Assembly: GCA_037176845.1 (NCBI GenBank) | Contig: JAYKXP010000022.1 | Coordinates: forward strand, 434,001 to 498,000 | Source: Paramarasmius palmivorus | Taxonomy: Eukaryota > Basidiomycota > Agaricomycetes > Agaricales > Marasmiaceae | Direction of reading: 5' to 3' | Length of the DNA: 64,000 nucleotides | In this document: piece after piece, positions 25,513-36,974 of the stretch | How positions within the stretch are numbered: position 1 is the first letter of the stretch | Layout of the letters: every line of letters begins with the position of its first letter | The notes under the pieces: model-generated | Database searches by the model: none | Told to the model about the DNA's origin: nothing | What the model saw: the letters and a program-made list of their open reading frames with translations, nothing else | Translations under genes and position numbers: made by a program

Positions 25513-26112
25513 TGCACGCATCACTTTTAGAACTTGTGCCTATAAAGCGACCGTGTAACAACTCACCACCGTGCACTGTTCTTTTCCTCATATGTACTTA
25601 GTCCCTACTCGTATATGTATCAAAGTGTGTTGAGAGGCGGAACCTGTACACTTCAACAAGCGAGCCGCGACGCTTGAAGGCGATGAAGATTTTCACCAAA
25701 AGCTAATCGTTCAGTATGTGGAAAGGACTCAGTAGTTGTACTTGCTTTAGAGGGAAATTTTAGCCTTCGATTACGCCGGTACTACACTAATGAAAGGAGA
25801 TACAGCTTTGTGTAACAGTGTCGCAACGTCGCTGGCAGTTCTGCTGGCTGAGTCTGAGTCTACATGAGCAATGTGATCGGTTAGCAGAGTCTCGCTTACT
25901 CTTCGTCAACTCCGAGTCCTCGAGATCTGCCTGTCACCCACTTCTCACCATCGAAAAGCATGACTCAAGCATCACACAAAGGCGTCTCCTGGGATAAATC
26001 TCTGCGGTTATCGCTACAGGCATTAGAGCGGTGCGTGATACTATCTTGAATTTCGTGCCCTAAGCCCTAACTTGGCCCTAACTGTACTACTTCTTGGACA
26101 GAAACCCTCAAC
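25513..26112. other. Intergenic between the F-box genes
   Basis: Nothing recognisable is seen. It holds the 3' flank of the upstream gene and the presumed promoter of the gene at 26113. Confidence 0.6.
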
Positions 26113-27696
26113 ATGGATTCAACCGACCGCCTACCCTCCGAAATCCTTGTCAAAATCTTCAAAGTCGGTCGAGATGAAGAACTAGATTTCTCGAGAAGGA
26201 CAATCAACTTGCCCTATGCCCTCATCAGAAACTCATCCGTGTCCGTTCGCTGGCGTACAATCGCTCTTTCAACCCCAGAATTATGGTCATACATACAAAT
26301 ACCCTTCGACCTCCTCCAGAGCCAATCTCGTGCCGTCGAGTGGGTGAAGATATGGATTGAACGTTCCTCTTCAGAGACGTGTCCACTCAACATCAGCATC
26401 GAGTGCCCAGGAAGATATGAGGGACTTTTAGCACCCGTCTTCGACTGCATTATCCCTCACGCCGAACGCTGGAGATCATTTCGATTCCAGTCCGACATAA
26501 ACCCCTCGACATCCCCTTCACTCCTTTCCCCTCTAGAAACCGTTCACGCACCATCCCTGGAGGAGTTCAGCGTAGATTTGGTGGATTGGACAGAGGTGGA
26601 CATGAGCGGGTGGAACTTCCTTCGCCTTGGACGCCCACTAGCGGAAGAGACAGATGTGCGGTCGTTCTTTGCCTCTACACCCAATCTTCGCGTCCTCACC
26701 CTTCGCGGCATTCCGACACATTTCCCTTTCGAACACCTCACTTCCCTCGAGCTCCAAAATGTTACGTTCATTGGCGATGCCGCACTGCGCGACATAGCAG
26801 ACCGCTGTCCCGACCTCGAGATATTGACACTCCGCTTCCTCTCCTTCACCTCGAACAATCAAATGTCGTCCGAGCCCATTCATATGGCTTCTCTTCAGAA
26901 GCTCATCATAATGTTCGATTTCAACCAATCCTTTACCGAGAGCAACCACAAACATGCCTTGACGCTCCTCGAAGTACCAAAGCTGAGCTACATGAAAATC
27001 GTCGCGATGGAGTTCCTCTCAAAACTACACAACTTCTTGCCGGAGCCCTCGAAGTTGATGGCTCTTCGCGACCTGGAACTGGAACAGGTACCCCCGAGGT
27101 GGATGAACCCAAGAACCGGAGCGTATGGGTCAAACGCACCTTATTTTCTGTCGTTACCGCATGTAACGCACGTGCATCTTAAGGACACCCCGGGCGAAAT
27201 ACTAGGTATCGATTTGGCCAGCACAGTAGATGAGCCGAAGCGTACGCGTACGCGATCTGGGTCTCTCGGTAGACCTACGCCTCGTGCGTCGCAAGAAAGA
27301 GACATTAGTCGTCTCATGTTGGGCAAGAAGAGTGATACAATCGTTCTTCCTCCCCAGGATCCAGGATACACCCCAGACACTTGGCCTCATTTGGAAGCCA
27401 TCAGCCTCGACTGTACCATTAATCCTCAGAATCTAATTTGGTTGTGCCGGGTTATAGCTGCACGACCGCAAATACAACTGGTGGCGTTGTCGGATGCGGC
27501 ATACAAGCACCTTTTGTTTACTCTTGTGATGCGCGAGAGGATCGCAGACGGGACGGTGCACTTGGGCATGAGGAATCTTGGTTTCTTCACCGATTTTAAT
27601 CAGTCGCACGACGAGGGCGAGGGGCATGAGGTGGAGCTGAACGCTGTGGCATGGCTGGCAGACAAAGTCAAACTAATACCGCTCGTTACAGAGTAA
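26113..27696 (+). CDS. F-box protein with leucine-rich region (single exon)
   Basis: A 527-residue protein starting directly with an F-box: DRLPSEILVKIFKVG, then SVSVRWRTIALSTPELWSYI. By family it would dock on Skp1 and recruit substrates to an SCF ubiquitin ligase. The middle contains LRR-like runs (NLRVLTLRGIP, LTSLELQNVTFI, CPDLEILTLRFLSF). A low-complexity basic insert near residues 375-400 (KRTRTRSGSLG, RPTPRASQERD) interrupts the repeats and could be a phosphorylated loop. The start ATG at 26113 lies directly in front of the F-box, with no alternative. The frame is clean to the TAA at 27694-27696. The substrate is unknown. Confidence 0.8.
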   Translation: MDSTDRLPSEILVKIFKVGRDEELDFSRRTINLPYALIRNSSVSVRWRTIALSTPELWSYIQIPFDLLQSQSRAVEWVKIWIERSSSETCPLNISIECPGRYEGLLAPVFDCIIPHAERWRSFRFQSDINPSTSPSLLSPLETVHAPSLEEFSVDLVDWTEVDMSGWNFLRLGRPLAEETDVRSFFASTPNLRVLTLRGIPTHFPFEHLTSLELQNVTFIGDAALRDIADRCPDLEILTLRFLSFTSNNQMSSEPIHMASLQKLIIMFDFNQSFTESNHKHALTLLEVPKLSYMKIVAMEFLSKLHNFLPEPSKLMALRDLELEQVPPRWMNPRTGAYGSNAPYFLSLPHVTHVHLKDTPGEILGIDLASTVDEPKRTRTRSGSLGRPTPRASQERDISRLMLGKKSDTIVLPPQDPGYTPDTWPHLEAISLDCTINPQNLIWLCRVIAARPQIQLVALSDAAYKHLLFTLVMRERIADGTVHLGMRNLGFFTDFNQSHDEGEGHEVELNAVAWLADKVKLIPLVTE

Positions 27697-28366
27697 GTTC
27701 TTCTGTAGTTTAGTTGACGTACTGAAGCTCATGGTATTGTTGACCATCAGATGATTAGCCATATCTTTCATACAATCTGTTCTGCAACTATTTCAGAAGC
27801 CGCAATTCATATTATACAGAGGACCGCGTTAAGGCACATCAGGGCCATACCGCCTAACTCTCTTTCGCCTTACAACTTCTTTCTATCGTCTTCTTGTGGT
27901 GTTTCTATCACTGTCAGGATAAATGCATACGTGACAACCAAGCTCAATCAACTGCATGTCCGAAGTAAATCAATGTCTATTCGTCATAAGGGTGATGTAC
28001 CTTTTGTTATTTTCCGTGAAATTCGCCGACGCAACAGCTTGATGAGCACATTCTCACCAAACCTCGAGCTTGGTATTCAGATGAGGCATTTATTCTCGGA
28101 AGTATTCCGTCAATAATTTCCCCGAGAAGGGCAACCCGAAGATCAGTGCGTTTTAATTTTTGGTTTTCTGCGTCTTTTTTCTTGTAACTGATGTGTTTCT
28201 TCAGGTACAATTCCATTAGTCTAATGGAGCCTTTAGCCAAGAAGGATGAAAGCAAGCTTCAGCTGCTTGTTTTTCGAGGCTTAGGTGAGTCTAAGCAACG
28301 CTCCTCCGTCGCATATGCCGTCTTTCGCATTCACATGGAGATTCAATAGATCCGAAACCAAGCACT
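27697..28366. other. Intergenic upstream of the AA9 pair
   Basis: No supportable gene. The open frame at 27751-28116 lacks any domain and has no good splice continuation. It probably holds the 3' flank of the F-box gene and the distal promoter of the first AA9 gene. Confidence 0.5.
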
Positions 28367-28385
28367 GAGGGCATTGTATTGCCTC
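28367..28385. promoter_or_regulatory. Imperfect inverted repeat upstream of AA9 copy 1
   Basis: GAGGGCA and TTGCCTC arms are separated by 5 bp, about 220 bp upstream of the AA9-1 ATG. The matching place upstream of AA9-2 has a longer perfect inverted repeat with the same outer arms. This may be a regulator-binding site; that is inference from position and paralogue comparison. Confidence 0.4.
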
Positions 28386-28607
28386 ATCAACTACAGCGGT
28401 CCGTCGTACCTCTCTACGGGTGTCAAGTGCCCAGCGTGAAAGGTTGCTTCAACTGGAAATTAGCATTGGACCTGAGGCTTGAACGTCATTTTTGCGGGCC
28501 GTTCAGCAGAGTTGCAGAGATGGTTTATCCGATCCAAGGACTCTCATAAAAGGCGTGCGGTTTTTTGCTTTCGTCGTTCAGGACAATCAGTCTCCCGCAC
28601 GCCTACC

Positions 28608-29911
28608 ATGTTCAAATTAACCTTGGCCGCAACTCTGCTTTCAGCTATTGCACCCCTTGTTCTCGGACATGGATACGTCGAGGAAATCACCCTTGGAGGC
28701 ACTAAATATTCCGGCTACTTGCCCTACCAGGACCCGTACGTGTCGCCCCCTCCTGACCGTATTGTCAGGAAGATTCCCGGTAACGGTGAGCTTCATACGT
28801 TTTGGAGCATTCTTGGCTGCCTGACTGACTGTTCTGTAACCTCAGGTCCCGTCGAAGACCTATCGCTCATCGAGTACGCTCTAGTCTTTCCCGTCATGGT
28901 ATTAATTACTCATAACTCTACAGCGTACAATGCAACGGATGGCAATCAGGAGGCTTCTCCACTGCCCCAGCTTCGCTCGTCGCCAAGGTTGCTGCTGGAA
29001 GTGAGGTCTCTTTGAAGTGGACGCAGCCTTGGCCAGACAGCCACAAGGTACCTCTAGCGCACCTCTGTGAACGTTACGGTGGCTGATACTCTCGTTACTC
29101 CCAGGGCCCCGCAGTCACATACATGGCTCGCGCACCTAGTGATATCACTAAATGGAACCCTGGTAGCTCGTAAGTGTCTCGCGTTCGACAGTATTCTCGT
29201 TTGGCTAAATCTCGTTCAGTGCCGTCTGGTTCAAGGTTCATGAAGCTGGGAAGGGTTCCGATGGGAAATGGGCTGCCACTGACGTCCTCAATGCTAACGG
29301 GGGTGTCTACAAGTTCACTATCCCAAAGAACTTGAGGCCCGGTCAATACCTCATCCGACACGAACTGTGAGTGCTAGTTTATAAGCCACCTACTATCTCC
29401 GTTTACTGATAGGCAATAGGATCGCTTTGCATGCCGGTAAGTTCGCAGACCTCCCGTATGAATCATAATACTTACTCCACACAGCTTATTCGTACCCTGG
29501 TGTTCAAGACTACCCAGTCTGCATCCAGGTTGAAGTCACTGGATCAGGAAATGCTCTGCCCACCTCTTTCGTTTCTTTCCCGGGTGCATACACCGCGAAC
29601 ACTCCAGGTGATGTTCTTCGTTGACATCTACGCTTCTATGGCTCATGTGCTATTCACACCTACTGTAGGCATAACTTATGATGTATACACTAGTGAGTCA
29701 ATCACAACCCTGCGCTTGGTTCTCCGTGCTTATTTCATGACTTTTCAGACACTGGGGTACGCTCATATTCTCAAATGCTACAGATAATGCTTGACGATAC
29801 TTTTCTTTTAGTCGTATCCTATCCCAGGTCCTGCTGTGTAAGCCTTCTTTTGACTCGTACGTCGTAAGTCGCTAAATAAACGATCATTATAGCTGGACTG
29901 GAGGAAACTGA
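28608..29911 (+). CDS. AA9 lytic polysaccharide monooxygenase, copy 1
   Basis: A secreted copper enzyme that oxidatively cleaves cellulose (family AA9, formerly GH61). Splicing by eye gives about 252 residues. The signal peptide is MFKLTLAATLLSAIAPLVLG, with cleavage before HGYVEEITL so that His21 becomes the N-terminal copper ligand. The second brace His is His109 in DSHKGPAVTY. The axial Tyr is Tyr196 in VQDYPVCIQVEV, with the usual second-sphere Gln two residues before it. RHELIALHA carries the conserved second-sphere His. Cys72 (VQCNG) and Cys199 probably form the family disulfide. There is no CBM1 or GPI tail; it ends WTGGN. There are about eight short introns, including 50-60 bp ones after IPGNG and after SLI. 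A TATA-like CATAAAAGG lies about 60 bp upstream of the ATG. Tandem paralogue at 30980-32269. Confidence 0.92.
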
Positions 29912-30783
29912 GGCATTTCTGCTTGCTATTTGTATCATACGTGGTTCAAGGAATGAATACATACTTTATTCTCCATATATCACGACCTGCATGATTTCTG
30001 AAAAGTCCGTTCAATGGTCAAAATCACGAAAGGTCCCTTCGAGTCGGATGTTTTTAAGGCATTGAAGCTATTGAATCCGGGTACATACAGTTGACTGGAT
30101 AGAGATTTACAGCCAGAGATCTATTATTCAGGTACAGAGTGACTAGCTACCCCGTCTGTTCAAAAGGGAGATCTTGGTTCTGGACGATTATGATCAATCA
30201 ACTTGTACCAAGGTCCACTGGGATGCAACACGCTACGCAAGATATGAGCACGTGATGAGAAAATACCTCGTCACTCAATTATCGTCACCGCGTCACACCT
30301 TTCATGTGCTCATATTCCTACTGGTAGTGGATGCCCTCTATGATACCTTTCCACATGGAATACTCATCCTCACTCACTCACACGAGTTGGATATCACTAT
30401 GAAACTGTCTGTGAATACCTGAGCAAACCTGGAGTGTCGCGTCGTTATCGCTAGGAAATTGGCCAACTGGGGTGTTTGACGGCTTTGTGGGTGCGTTATC
30501 TTTTCACTCTGGAATGTACGTCTAACGTTTATAAAATCATGCTTCTGTTTAGTAAGATATGTGCAAACTGGGGACAGAATTCTGAAATGGGTGGAGCAAC
30601 CTAAATGGCCCTGAAATAGCCTTCCAACGATTTTCCGAAAGTCGTGTTTTTCGACCTCTGTTGGCTTTCTCAGTCTCCTGGCTGTCCAGGCACGATTCCG
30701 ATGATCTTGCAGGCTTCCCGCCAAGAGGCGAAAAAGCGAGATTTCATAGGTACAGATCCGAAATCAAAAGTATCAAGAGTGAT
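29912..30783. other. Intergenic between the AA9 copies
   Basis: No gene is seen. The proximal part near the second AA9 gene shares short blocks with the promoter of the first (for example GTTTATCC about 70-85 bp upstream of each ATG), showing that promoters were copied with the genes. Confidence 0.55.
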
Positions 30784-30814
30784 GAGGCAATTGAATGAGC
30801 TATTCAATTGCCTC
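30784..30814. promoter_or_regulatory. Perfect 13-bp inverted repeat upstream of AA9 copy 2
   Basis: GAGGCAATTGAAT and ATTCAATTGCCTC flank a 5-nt loop, a perfect palindromic hairpin about 165 bp upstream of the AA9-2 ATG. The outer arms GAGGCA/TGCCTC recur in the imperfect repeat upstream of AA9-1. Candidate binding site for a dimeric regulator. Confidence 0.6.
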
Positions 30815-30979
30815 GAGTGCAGTGATCTAACTGGTCAGCTTGGCTGGTGTGCAGTCATCTTTGCGGACCGCTTCTTGTTGCTCCGAGTATGTGCAGAAAT
30901 AGTTTATCCAGACGCAACATAAAGTACAAGCTGTTTCTGGGCTTGTCTTTCGGGACCTCCAGTTTTCACTGCGGCTACA

Positions 30980-32269
30980 ATGTTTAAGCTGACCTTGGTT
31001 GCGACTCTACTTTCAGCCATTGTGCCTGCCGTTCTTGGACATGGATACGTCGAGACCATCACCCTTGATGGAAAGACGTATTCCGGTTTCTTGCCCTGGG
31101 AAGATCCTTACAAGAATCCTGTCCCCGATCGTATTGTCAGGAAGATTCCCGACAACGGTGAGCGCTTGAGCGCTAGCTCAATACCGGCCTCTTACTGATC
31201 TTTGCCCCTTTAGGTCCTGTCGAAGACCTTTCGCTGATCGAGTGCGACCAATCGTTTTCATATCGGACTTGCGCTCACCGTCCTACAGCATACAATGCAA
31301 TGGACATCAATCAAATGGATTCTCCACTGCTCCAGCCAAACTCATCGCCAAGGTCACTGCCGGAAGTGAAGTCTCTCTGAAGTGGACGAGTGACTGGCCA
31401 GATAGTCACAAAGTAAGTTGAACATGTCCCAGGTATGCTATAGTGGCAAATGTGCCTCTACGAATATTTAGGGACCATTGGTCACATACATGGCTCGCGC
31501 CCCCAGCGACATCACCAAATGGAGCCCTGGTAACTCGTGAGTCTCCGGACATTGGCTGTCTTCCGTTTTTCTAAATGTCCATTTAGTGCCGTATGGTTCA
31601 AGGTTCATGAAACCGGAAAGACATCCGACGGGAAATGGGCCGCCACTGATATTTTGCAAGCAAACGGGAGTGTCTACAAATTCAAGATCCCGAAGAACTT
31701 GAAGCCTGGTCAATATCTCATCCGCCACGAAATGTGAGCGTTATTAGACACTCTGTCTATGATTGTTCATTGACTGCCGCTACTTACTAGTATTGCCCTC
31801 CACGGTGGTAGGTCTATGGACCCTCTCCGCAAGCGACACAGCTGACCCTTCATAGCATTCAATTACCCTGGTGTCCAAGTCTACCCGGTCTGCATTCAAG
31901 TCGAAGTCACCGGATCGGGTAATGCGCTGCCTACCTCATTCGTCTCATTCCCAGGTGCATACAACCAGAACACTCCAGGTCACATAGTTTTCTTTTGTTT
32001 CTTGATGGCTGCTCATTGGTTTCACGTAGGCATCGTGTTTGATGTATACACTGGTAAGTGGTCTATGATGATACCGAAGTTTCTGGGCGCTAACTTTTTT
32101 ATGATACTTGCAGACCCAAGCGTGAGTTTGTTAGATTGGGGTAGTACGATAACGCCTGATATTTTTCTTGTAGCTGTCGTACCCCATCCCAGGCCCCACC
32201 GTGTAAGTCACTCAAGAAGCAGTTTGGCACAATACTCAACATCATGACAGCTGGACCGGCGGAAACTGA
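30980..32269 (+). CDS. AA9 lytic polysaccharide monooxygenase, copy 2
   Basis: Tandem paralogue of the gene at 28608-29911 with the same intron positions. The signal peptide MFKLTLVATLLSAIVPAVLG is followed by HGYVETITLDG, so the mature N-terminal His is preserved. The second copper His is in DSHKGPLVTY and the axial Tyr in VQVYPVCIQVEV. RHEIIALH keeps the second-sphere His. Differences include WEDPYKNPVPDR in the loop after strand 1 and CNGHQSNGF in place of CNGWQSGGF, which may alter the substrate-facing surface. There is no CBM1; it ends WTGGN. All exons read cleanly, so both copies should be functional. Its 3' end lies 78 bp from the convergent RBR gene. Expected role: oxidative cleavage of cellulose outside the cell with an electron donor. 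Confidence 0.92.
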
Positions 32270-32346
32270 GGCGTCACTTTTGTTATTTGTATCTGCCACA
32301 TGTACAAGAAAGTGGTCTTATAGTCGAGAATGGTACTTGTCTAATG

Positions 32347-33873
32347 CTACAAGCGATTTCGGGTACATCTAACACAGGCGAGCATGCGACAACCAGTGCA
32401 CGCCTAAAACAGAGGTTTAGCCTGGTCGTAAAGAGGCGCAGGGACAATACTCACCAATAAGTACAACGGCAGATAGAAGCCGCACTCTTCGCAATTACCT
32501 GCTCCGCTTCTATACCGCCAGCGATGGGGGTAGCATTCGTGCTCGACACGGAGCTGCTCCACTGCCATCACTACTCTTCGTTGTACCTCCTCTGCTTCCC
32601 GCGGTCCCCGATGTTCTATCTCGTTCTGCACGCGAAGCTCTGCTGTTTCGAGTAGGCGATTTTCGTCCCATTGAGGGCAGGAGCAATTTTTCCAACGAAC
32701 GGCGCAAACGTAGCAAAACTCCGTGCGACACCGACATGTCATATGGTTACAGCCATGGTGAAGTTCAACGATGCTACCACAACCAGGACACGTCTGCCAT
32801 CCACGTTCTTGGGCAAGAGCTTTGACTTGTAGGAGTGATGCACTTTCCCCGCAGAGTTCATTGCTGTGGGCTCTCTCTTTGCATTTTGTGCAAACGGACG
32901 TTCCACATTGTCGGCAAGCAACCGTCTTGTAAAGTATAGCCTTCGTAGATCCTAAGAATATCGAGCAAGATGGATTAGCGCAGTACAATCGATCCGCCGT
33001 AGGCGTTCCGAATTCGCGATCTTTGACCTCGAACTGTGTACGGGTCCTCTGATCCAGCAGAGGGAGGACGACGCCGAGAGAAAAGGGCTGTTGGCAACAA
33101 CGAAGTGGGTATAGGGTTTCGTCGGTTGTACATGCTTTGACCAAGTTCGACAGGCAATCCACGCAATAGTAATGGCTACATGGCGCATGGAAGCTGTATC
33201 GAGCTCCAAAATGTTCACAACAGATCGCACATTCTACTCTATAGATATCAAATAGTGAGCTGAGTCGTTCAGTTGATTCGGAAATGAAATGAATTACATG
33301 CTTGCTTTCGAAATTGGGTATGTGCTACCGCTCGCTTGAGTCGATGATCCTGCTACTTCTGAGGCTTCGTAATAATCCGCGTCGTCACCGTCCTCGAAGA
33401 ATAAGTGTTCTTCATGGGTTGGTGGTAATGTTTTCGCTTTACTTTAAGCCCGTGAGATACGAAGAAAAAAAAAACGGCGGCGTCACCTACTCAAGCTGTT
33501 CGCGAGATCCCTCCAGAAATAGTTGCGCCTGCGATCTTTCAAGTTCGGGTAACGGCTGCCCAAATGATAATGCGGCTGCATATCTATGATCATCTTCTAC
33601 ACCTTGCTCAGCAAGCCGAATGCTTTGCAAAACATCTTGGTCGCTATCCAGTGCATCTCCTATACTGAGAGCAAGCCTCCTATCTCCCAATTCAACCAAA
33701 TAGTCTCGCAAAATTTCGGCTTGCAGTTGGAAAGCAAGTTCTTCGTCGTTTAGTGGTGTGTTGTCACGGGCCTTGCCCTTACGACCAGTGTTGGCTTCTT
33801 CTACGTCTCGAAGATGCAGGTTCGCGATAAGAAGATAAGTATCGTCTTCATCAACCTGGGCTATCCTTGACAT
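32347..33873 (-). CDS. RBR-type (RING-IBR-RING2) E3 ubiquitin ligase, copy 1
   Basis: A ubiquitin ligase of the RING-in-between-RING class, which passes ubiquitin through a catalytic Cys in RING2. The N-terminal exon (MSRIAQVDEDDTYLLIANLH) is acidic and helical and includes LNDEELAFQLQAEIL, a motif shared by fungal members. RING1 spans the intron region near 33240. IBR-like Cys pairs are YCANPSCSIFLG and CRQCGTSVCTKCKERAH. RING2 reads CPGCGSIVELHHGCNHMTCR, with the catalytic Cys in NHMTC, then CYVCAVRWKNCSC. A C-terminal zinc module follows: HECYPHRW, CEECGFYLPLYLL, then after an intron (about 32407-32455) ACTGCRMLACVRCTRNRL and the stop at 32347. Ending at the frame stop before that intron (32404) would lose this module, so I prefer the spliced end. 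Tandem paralogue at 34090-35273. Confidence 0.85.
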
Positions 33874-34089
33874 TCTTTGGTGGGAGGAAGATGAGGGTAA
33901 AAAGAAGCGAGCAATCACCGTAGATATAAAAATCGACGGGAATCATAATTACCTAAACTGTGGTCGTTAACGTCAATTTAGCTTTGCACTGCTCGCCTGC
34001 CAATCGATACAGTACATAGTTTAAGTCAATATATGTATTCGTAAATGGGTTGAAACAAGATCCGAATAAATAGTATAACGCTGCGAGTC

Positions 34090-35273
34090 TCAAGAACGGC
34101 ATGCGCAAGGTGATTTCCATGACCCTCCGCAAGTATAGCAAAACTCTGTTTTGCACCTGCAAACGATGTGATTGCATCCGCTTGTCTTCTCGACCATTTC
34201 GTTACAACCACAGCAAATTTGCCATTTTTCCTCTTTGGCAAGTTCCCGTAGCTCTTCTATAGCACTATCGATGCGCTCTGTTTCGCATATCTTTCCCGGA
34301 TGTGCTTTCCCTTTGCACTCCAGGCAGTACGACGTTGTGCACGAGATGCATGTTCCGGTAAAATACCTGGTGATCAGTTTGCCATGGCCACTCCCACTTG
34401 CCTGGTCCCTCAACTGGTCGATTGATCCCAGGAACACCGAGCACCGTGGATTAGGGCAGTAAGTACGTTCTGAGGGTGCGACAGCAAACTCTCGGGATTT
34501 AGCGCGAATCTGGAACCACATCTCGTCACTGATAACGATAGTGTCTTCTCCCTGTGACGGTGCTGACATGAGTGGTTCAAGATCGATCCGCTGACGTTGA
34601 TTGCAGCACCATGGAGGAAAGAAATTTTCGTTTGTAAGGGCGGTACGAAGGAGTGTCTCGAGACATGTTTGGCAGAAATAGTGCCCACATGGAGTAGGAA
34701 AAGACGACGTAGATGGAACGGTATCCGTGCAGGCAATGCACATGACCGGTGGTATGACGGGCCTGGGATACACAACGACTTCCACAGGAGCATCGGATGT
34801 GTTTGACTGAACCCTGAAAGAAATCAGCACAAAAGATTTATTTAAATCGTATCATGATCTTACTCGTAATCTGTTTCCTCTTCGTTGTCATCGAGTGAAG
34901 TAGTGGAAGCAGCGTCGTGCTCTATGTCTTCTTCGGGATAATCGTCGAACATCACTTCGTCGACGTGCTGGACCGGCGATACCTCCAACATAGAGGATGA
35001 CGCCAAAGGTTGCAAAGGGTGAGGTGGGTTGGATAGAGTGACCATTTCAACAACTTCTGCTGAATCCTGTTCGGAGATACTAGCCCTTTCCCGAAAATCT
35101 TCATATGCCTTCAAATACGCGTCAAAGTCATCCGCCAGTACTTGCAGGGCACATCGTTCGTCCACGTCTGCAACTCTTCTTAGCTGCTGTCGGATGTCTG
35201 CCAGTGATAGCTGAGCTATCAATAATGATGTTTCGAGGTCTAAGCCCGCTAGAAGTGCAGGTGGAGAAGCCAT
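34090..35273 (-). CDS. RBR-type E3 ubiquitin ligase, copy 2 (short form)
   Basis: Paralogue of the gene at 32347-33873. An acidic N-terminus (ATG at 35273, MASPPALLAGLDLETSLLIA) is followed by RING1 (CIACTDTVPSTSSFPTPCGH, then YFCQTCLETLL and PPWCC). IBR-like elements are YCPNPRCSVFLG and CISCTTSYCLECKGKAH. RING2 is CCGCNEMVEKTSGCNHIVCR with CYTCGGSWKSPCAC; the catalytic Cys is kept. Translation stops at 34090 right after RING2. The Cys-rich module present at the end of copy 1 is missing, and I find no continuation in the 200 bp downstream. It may still be active, because the RBR core is complete. It could also be a shortened duplicate on its way to loss. Confidence 0.8.
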
Positions 35274-35761
35274 GACGGTCTGAGAGAAGGTCTTGAGCAA
35301 TGAGGCAGGAAGAGCTCCTGTTAGAGTTCTATTCCATGCATACGCCAGAAGGCAGCCACGGGGTCTATACGGCCCATATACCGTTGGTCACGACCCAGCT
35401 GACATTCCGCAGTGATCGAAGGAAGTATACGATATCACGTCCCAAAAACGAGGGTGACAGAAAACGCGGATGTAGAGGAATGATCGCAGCTGCTAAACCA
35501 AGACCATCCTCGACCTCCATCATGATCATGGAACATAATGGACAATGCGAGGATGTCATAACAACCACAGCTTTGGGCCCACGCCTCTCCAGCACGTTGC
35601 AAAAGGACAAAGGGCGCGCGTCGGTGCACGGGCCCATATGCTGTGAGATCTTTCCTTATTTGGTAATTGGCCCTAGCCTCTTTATCCTCTTCCCTTTTGT
35701 AACTTCAACGAAAGCTACCGCATTGCTCGTGCCACCTCGACAGGCCGAGGACCCTGGGTCG

Positions 35762-35769
35762 TATAAATA
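35762..35769 (+). promoter_or_regulatory. TATA box of the gene at 35971
   Basis: A clear TATAAATA about 200 bp upstream of the start codon, between the divergent RBR copy 2 and this gene. The long distance suggests a long 5' leader or a leader intron. Confidence 0.55.
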
Positions 35770-35970
35770 GCAAGAGCCGATTCATCCAACGGTCGTCGTT
35801 CCCCACTACCCACCAACTTGACTCGCAGCTACAACAGGTCTTGTACGCCTCGCCACAAGTCTTTTGGTGTCACGTCTCTACTCTCATTAAATTATCAGGG
35901 TCACGAACGCAAGAACTAGTATTAACGTTGCTCACCTGACCAGAACATCTACATCGATCGTACATTCATC

Positions 35971-36974
35971 ATGACTTTCACGACACAAACCATCCCTCCG
36001 CTTGCACTTGGCCTTCCTCCATCTCCAGACAACGCACAACCCGTTATTAGCATTGACAGGACGTGTGCACTGTATTCATTGCAGGTGGCGCATATGGGCT
36101 ACAGTAGAAAGGCAGCTGAAGTTCCAGAGGAAAGGACGATGGTCGAGGTACGTGCAATTCGTAAATGTCCTTGCTGTACGAGGCTGATGAGGTAACATTA
36201 CAGAATGAGCTCTCCGAAGGTCCTCGCCTCTTTCGCATCCTAAACGACGTAAAGTCTACTTCGCGCAGACCCGTCACCGAGTGTCAAACAAAGTCGCCCA
36301 CATATTGCAGCATCCGACGCTTCCAGTCTGAACGCGGAAGCTCTGGCTTTACGAAAGGGCTTTCTCCTTGGGTGAAACGCATGGGTTGGCCCGTCCCAAA
36401 GGTATCCTCCCCTCGTTACTCGGAGACTTCACTGCTATCGCTCGAGCAGAAAGTCATTCAGAAGCCTTCGCCACGCAGCCTCTCGCCTTTGTACAGCGAC
36501 GAGGATGACGTTCCCTTCTTCACCAATCCCTTCGACGACCACAAACCTATCCCAATTCCTGCTCCGCTTCCTGGTGTTCCTGCCGATGGAATTATCAACC
36601 TCGATGATTACGACTTGCTGGAGTCTCAGCCAGAAAACGAGTTTTGTGGCTCAGACGGCGGTAGCGACAGTTCGGAGGACATGTCTGAGAACAGCACCCC
36701 GGAGAACTCGCCACGAGCCCACTCTCCATACGACTTGTTTGCCACTGCCCACTACCCGCCCAGTCCACCAGGCTTCATCCACACCTCTCGCGTGTATCCC
36801 TCGTCGACTGCGCCAGGCCACCGAATGAATGTAGGATGGAGCTACATGAAGCCAGTCGGGAAACCGACGTTCAGGGTGGCAGAGGTCCCAATTCAGAACC
36901 CACGACCTCAGAGCGGTGCTCAGAGTCAAATGCTGCAGCGCATGCTCAAGGAAATGGGATGTCGCAGGGATTAA
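35971..36974 (+). CDS. Hypothetical acidic, Ser/Pro-rich protein
   Basis: I do not recognise this protein. Exon 1 (MTFTTQTIPPLALGLPPS to ERTMVE) joins exon 2 (NELSEGPRLFRILNDVKS) across an intron at about 36148-36203. The product is about 315 residues. The middle is acidic and disordered (INLDDYDLLESQPENEF, GSDGGSDSSEDMSE). Proline-rich patches (YPPSPPGFIH) lie before a conserved-looking end: VGWSYMKPVGKPTFRVAEVP, then QSQMLQRMLKEMG. No signal peptide or membrane segment is visible. The strong TATA box and compact structure suggest an expressed gene; its function is unknown. Confidence 0.65.
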
